NCBI GenBank assembly: GCA_020634035.1
Contig: JACKCM010000002.1
Span: forward strand, 248,001-312,000
Origin: Candidatus Obscuribacterales bacterium
Lineage (GTDB): Bacteria; Cyanobacteriota; Vampirovibrionia; Obscuribacterales; Obscuribacteraceae
DNA: 64,000 nt
Direction: 5' to 3'
Shown: piece by piece, positions 62,501-64,000 of the stretch
How the letters are laid out: the number at the start of each line of letters is the position of its first letter
Numbering within the stretch: the stretch's first letter is position 1
Made by a program: the position numbers and the translations under genes
Notes under the pieces: generated by a model
Database searches by the model: none
What the model saw: only the letters and a program-made list of their open reading frames with translations
Told to the model about the DNA's origin: nothing

Positions 62501-62880
62501 TCAAGCCAATTTCGCTAGAGGTGAATGCAAGGTACTGCAGCAACTCTGCCATGGTCATTCCTATACGTGTATATTGCCTGGACGAGTCGAAGAGTCAGCT
62601 CAATAAGTGCATCGAAGAAGAGTCTACCTTCACTCAACCCTATGCAAAGCTAATGCAGATTGCCATCACCGAAGGTGACTACGAAGAGGCCGGGCGGGTC
62701 TTCGATCGGGTTATGAAAGTGAATCCGGATTGTCTGGGCGCCTGGGTAGAGGCTGGACGCATGTATAGATATTCCGGCAACAATACTAAAGCCCGGGAAG
62801 CGTTCTTGAAAGTTCAAGAACTCGATCCCGGCAATCAACTGGCAAGGAGGATGTTATCCATCCTCCGGCCAGTTCATTGA
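59521..62880 (+). CDS. WG-repeat and TPR protein (1119 aa)
   Basis: About residues 75-520 carry around nine WG (KWG) beta repeats: RYCWGYYDANGRMALRPIY, YGLIDTSGKIVVPLEYKQI, YGFIDRAGQFKVKPRF, YGLIDSSGQLLCD. About 535-620 are TPRs (NSADLIEARAYCYLKTDKPEK). The C-terminal 350 residues have more TPR-like helices ending with YEEAGRVFDRVMKVNPDCLG. A hydrophobic stretch (VKALVLTLMALVLAVSGSFS) is a signal or anchor. The TTG at 59521 adds about 38 residues before it and is uncertain; a GGAGAAAG lies just before an ATA at about 59642. Role is unknown; WG repeats occur in large exported or surface proteins. Confidence 0.85.
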   Translation: MASNQSLVCSLSFLTLFSTLNLLGQIGWGIYIETGSWWRKTIVKALVLTLMALVLAVSGSFSELRAQGLVPLPFEKTRRSGKVLDKSGKVVFEFEDYEKIADFSEGLARFITKQGGRYCWGYYDANGRMALRPIYSYASDFQNGRALVGIYTGKYFAIIDRQGKLIQKLPSNLVPCDHFGIDERQLGGFFCVSQRSGVKKKAGLFGGTRLNLGLLNGEGELVVPCRYDNFGEASEGLIPVELSRKLGFVDYNGKVVVEPKYRYVSRFKNGLARVLSFESEPDSGAESGYGLIDTSGKIVVPLEYKQIGLLSEGLIAFRKNEKLGYMNRELKIVIPEIFDKAGDFSEGLAPVEFEGGYGFIDRAGQFKVKPRFVMVNPYEGRSALVAIDKREKKVPPAASMDDFYTALRRVDKLKPYPAEYYIKPEFKYGLIDSSGQLLCDTGFDEISAPSDGMRVVKSGSKYGYISCGGKLLIASKYSSARAFSCGRAIVADKPKYWYAKKSEEKFDPVVGILGEFGTYHAVIDPELLLANLEISSSIVSRFPDSANAYANRAVFLNRLKRFHRALADLEKAVSLNPNSADLIEARAYCYLKTDKPEKAQRAVEDLRENLKLVQGAIVSPGAVLSFLWNSAIAEQNKVRDKTLMSHPLSWKNGMVTLPVSCTPEYFGQMNPGVENLAEAFEAAGELDIAEQLICPQSFTLVPFAINYPLDRSEIERRYEETDLKLQSASRSSKPTADFSLFAKRKACLAALGDLIELRKHRYEVDNLEALLEKRVRLIEKAAEYRRISSRKRKNGILRSSFGVPGDFDINSAKLDLANFWAEFDDYRCEPIFEELLTNRFSRNLSSGSYALYLARKGRVKRAKEVYSALSDLPEAQLVAARMIGGNTERERVQDLIRANSARLDKAQALRRKQQQFWMPDQGDKSYLSLPPAPIRLNENRPAKLFELARRCEDLSLVNASLYYLKLAENSLKNDTSSSDMKTMIERFRRTHLPIKPISLEVNARYCSNSAMVIPIRVYCLDESKSQLNKCIEEESTFTQPYAKLMQIAITEGDYEEAGRVFDRVMKVNPDCLGAWVEAGRMYRYSGNNTKAREAFLKVQELDPGNQLARRMLSILRPVH

Positions 62881-62915
62881 TAGTGGGGAGTAGGTAAATC
62901 TAGTCCTGGCTGATC

Positions 62916-63107
62916 TTAATTGCTGTCCGCCGAAGGTAGGTCAAGATGAGCGTTGCCGGCAGGAGTCTCGATATTGACCTCTTTGCCGTCACCCAGAAGC
63001 TTGTCGTTGACCTCGACGCTGGCTTTATTATCTCCGCCGCCACAGGCGGTGAGCGCGATTACGCTGGAAGCGATAGCCATCAGTGATAATACCATCAGCC
63101 TTTTCAT
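62916..63107 (-). CDS. Small lipoprotein
   Basis: 63 residues. AAGGAGAAAG precedes the ATG. A short signal ends in the lipobox LTAC-GGG, where the Cys would be lipidated. A small acidic tail follows (DNKASVEVNDKLLGDGKEV ...). No recognisable domain. Freestanding between the WG and GNAT genes. Confidence 0.8.
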   Translation of the reverse strand: MKRLMVLSLMAIASSVIALTACGGGDNKASVEVNDKLLGDGKEVNIETPAGNAHLDLPSADSN

Positions 63108-63240
63108 GTTTGTCTTTCTCCTTCTTTCTTGTTTCTGCTTACAAAAGATTTCCTAGCACCGGAATTCCGATTCGATGCCGATGTCGATGCAGCAAAAATT
63201 TCACGGTCATATATAAGTAGGGCGCAGGGTTATTGGGGCG

Positions 63241-63735
63241 CTAGAGAATTTTATACATGTGGACGCATTGCATCGTCCTTCCTGAACGCAGACGATGTTG
63301 ACCTCTCTCTTTGATTTGGTAGCCATTGGCTAAGTAAAATCTCTCTGCGGTCAAAGAAGAATCTAGATTCAGTTCGGTCATGTTATATCGTGCGGCTTCT
63401 GCCTCTAAATGGGCAAGCAGTTTAGAGCCTATCGCCTGGCGCGCAAACCGGGGCGATACATAGACGGCGCGCAGTTCATTGTTGGCTGGGACAATGGCGC
63501 CAAATGCCGCTATCTTGCCGGCAACTTCTGCCACATATATAAGTTCGCCTTCTCTATTGTCTGAGAACTTTTCTAGAAATGCGGCTATCCTCGCTTCGTC
63601 CACTGTTGCCGACCATTCATCGAGGATTTCGCCGGGATAGTCGGCGGCGGCGGTCTCGTGAACAGCCAAATAATGGGTCTCTAGAATAGAGCGGGCGTCA
63701 TCTTTTGTGGCTCTTCGAATATTTGGCTCGGGCAT
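63241..63735 (-). CDS. GNAT family N-acetyltransferase
   Basis: 164 residues from the ATG at 63735 (MPEPNIRRATKDDARSIL); the frame is open further upstream but that part is hydrophobic and implausible. GNAT motifs: VAEVAGKIAAFGAIVPANNE, LRAVYVSPRFARQAIGSKLL (acetyl-CoA loop R-x-x-G-x-G/A-type, here RQAIGS) and LDSSLTAERFYLANGYQ. Transfers acetyl groups to an unknown amine substrate. Divergent from the XRE gene. Confidence 0.9.
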   Translation of the reverse strand: MPEPNIRRATKDDARSILETHYLAVHETAAADYPGEILDEWSATVDEARIAAFLEKFSDNREGELIYVAEVAGKIAAFGAIVPANNELRAVYVSPRFARQAIGSKLLAHLEAEAARYNMTELNLDSSLTAERFYLANGYQIKERGQHRLRSGRTMQCVHMYKIL

Positions 63736-63814
63736 AGTCAGGTTTGCCGGTCTTTGTCTGCTAACTTCATTTACCCATGTCCATCCATAAATAAGGACTG
63801 CGGTTCTCTTCCTC

Positions 63815-63843
63815 TTGACAGTGTGTACTGTGTACGATATACT
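63815..63843 (+). promoter_or_regulatory. Sigma-70 promoter of the XRE gene
   Basis: TTGACA (63815-63820), a 17-base spacer, then TATACT (63838-63843): consensus -35 and near-consensus -10 at the ideal distance. Transcription should begin near 63850, only about four bases before the ATG, so the mRNA would be practically leaderless. Confidence 0.8.
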
Positions 63844-63851
63844 ACACAGTA
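63826..63851. promoter_or_regulatory. Operator: inverted repeat overlapping the promoter
   Basis: TACTGTGTA (63826-63834) and TACACAGTA (63843-63851) are perfect 9-bp arms around 8 bases. They flank the -10 box, as expected for self-repression by the encoded XRE protein. Confidence 0.7.
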
Positions 63852-63853
63852 TT

Positions 63854-64000
63854 ATGAGCGAATTTGGTGAATACATCCGAAACAAACGCGAAGAGCTGCA
63901 AAAGACCGACAGCCGCAGCTTCTCTTTGCGCCGGGTGGCAACAGCTGTGGGCATCGAGCCTTCCTACCTCAGCAAAATCGAACGGGGGCTTCAACCACCC
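63854..64000 (+). CDS. XRE-family HTH regulator, cut by the window edge
   Basis: The first 49 codons read MSEFGEYIRNKREEL ... FSLRRVATAVGIEPSYLSKIERG, a complete XRE helix-turn-helix core. The rest lies to the right of the window. No Shine-Dalgarno fits, in keeping with a nearly leaderless transcript. The overlapping palindrome predicts autorepression; the divergent GNAT gene might be co-regulated. Confidence 0.85.
   Translation, partial: MSEFGEYIRNKREELQKTDSRSFSLRRVATAVGIEPSYLSKIERGLQPP

Overview
The window reads as a chromosomal segment of a non-photosynthetic relative of Cyanobacteria, most like Candidatus Obscuribacter / Vampirovibrionia (formerly Melainabacteria). This is inferred from gene content: very large LysM and repeat proteins, many TPR, WD40 and WG-repeat secreted proteins, eukaryotic-like kinases, a PiT phosphate transporter and a PATAN/DUF4388 protein. 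There is no rRNA or marker phylogeny in the window to confirm it. The only RNA gene found is tRNA-His.

Layout. 1-10904 (minus) is what remains of one giant gene that runs off the left edge. It encodes acidic, YD/RHS-like 'DG' repeats, then a long coiled coil, a novel-looking SGD/leucine repeat, and finally a tandem array of about 83 24-bp units encoding NQNGNTAA-type octapeptides. The gene is cut into at least seven reading frames by about eight 1-nt frameshifts and one in-frame TAA. 11222-15054 (minus; one more frameshift, in a C/G homopolymer) and 15379-21009 (plus, intact) are divergent large proteins. Both end in LysM-LysM plus a similar C-terminal module.

21011-33490 holds a GT9 glycosyltransferase, a PiT phosphate transporter with a UspA-domain protein, a DinG/XPD-like helicase coupled to a membrane LysM protein, a degenerate M16-like protein and FeoB. 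tRNA-His and a HigB-HigA toxin-antitoxin pair with a clear operator follow. 34736-42758 carries small membrane and secreted proteins, a rhodanese/DUF2892 gene coupled to a secreted alpha/beta hydrolase, a PPC/DUF296 protein, and a DUF4388 protein with what looks like a dead GGDEF domain.

42768-54400 is a Fur-family regulator with a perfect 7-1-7 operator, then a tight operon (secreted TPR-hydrolase, membrane TPR protein, two membrane Ser/Thr kinases that share an unusual N-terminal 2TM region). Next come a TPR lipoprotein, a secreted WD40 protein and a secreted TPR-caspase-like protein. The right end has an EEP-family membrane phosphatase/nuclease, a Cys/His amidase-like protein, a DUF1254/DUF1214 protein, a WG+TPR protein, a small lipoprotein, a GNAT acetyltransferase, and the start of an XRE regulator with an almost textbook promoter that would give a nearly leaderless mRNA.

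The most interesting themes are: the giant repeat gene whose indels are concentrated in one locus while neighbouring genes of up to 1876 codons are intact; the paired LysM megaproteins beside it; the kinase/TPR/hydrolase operon; and the adjacent exported WD40 and caspase-like proteins.
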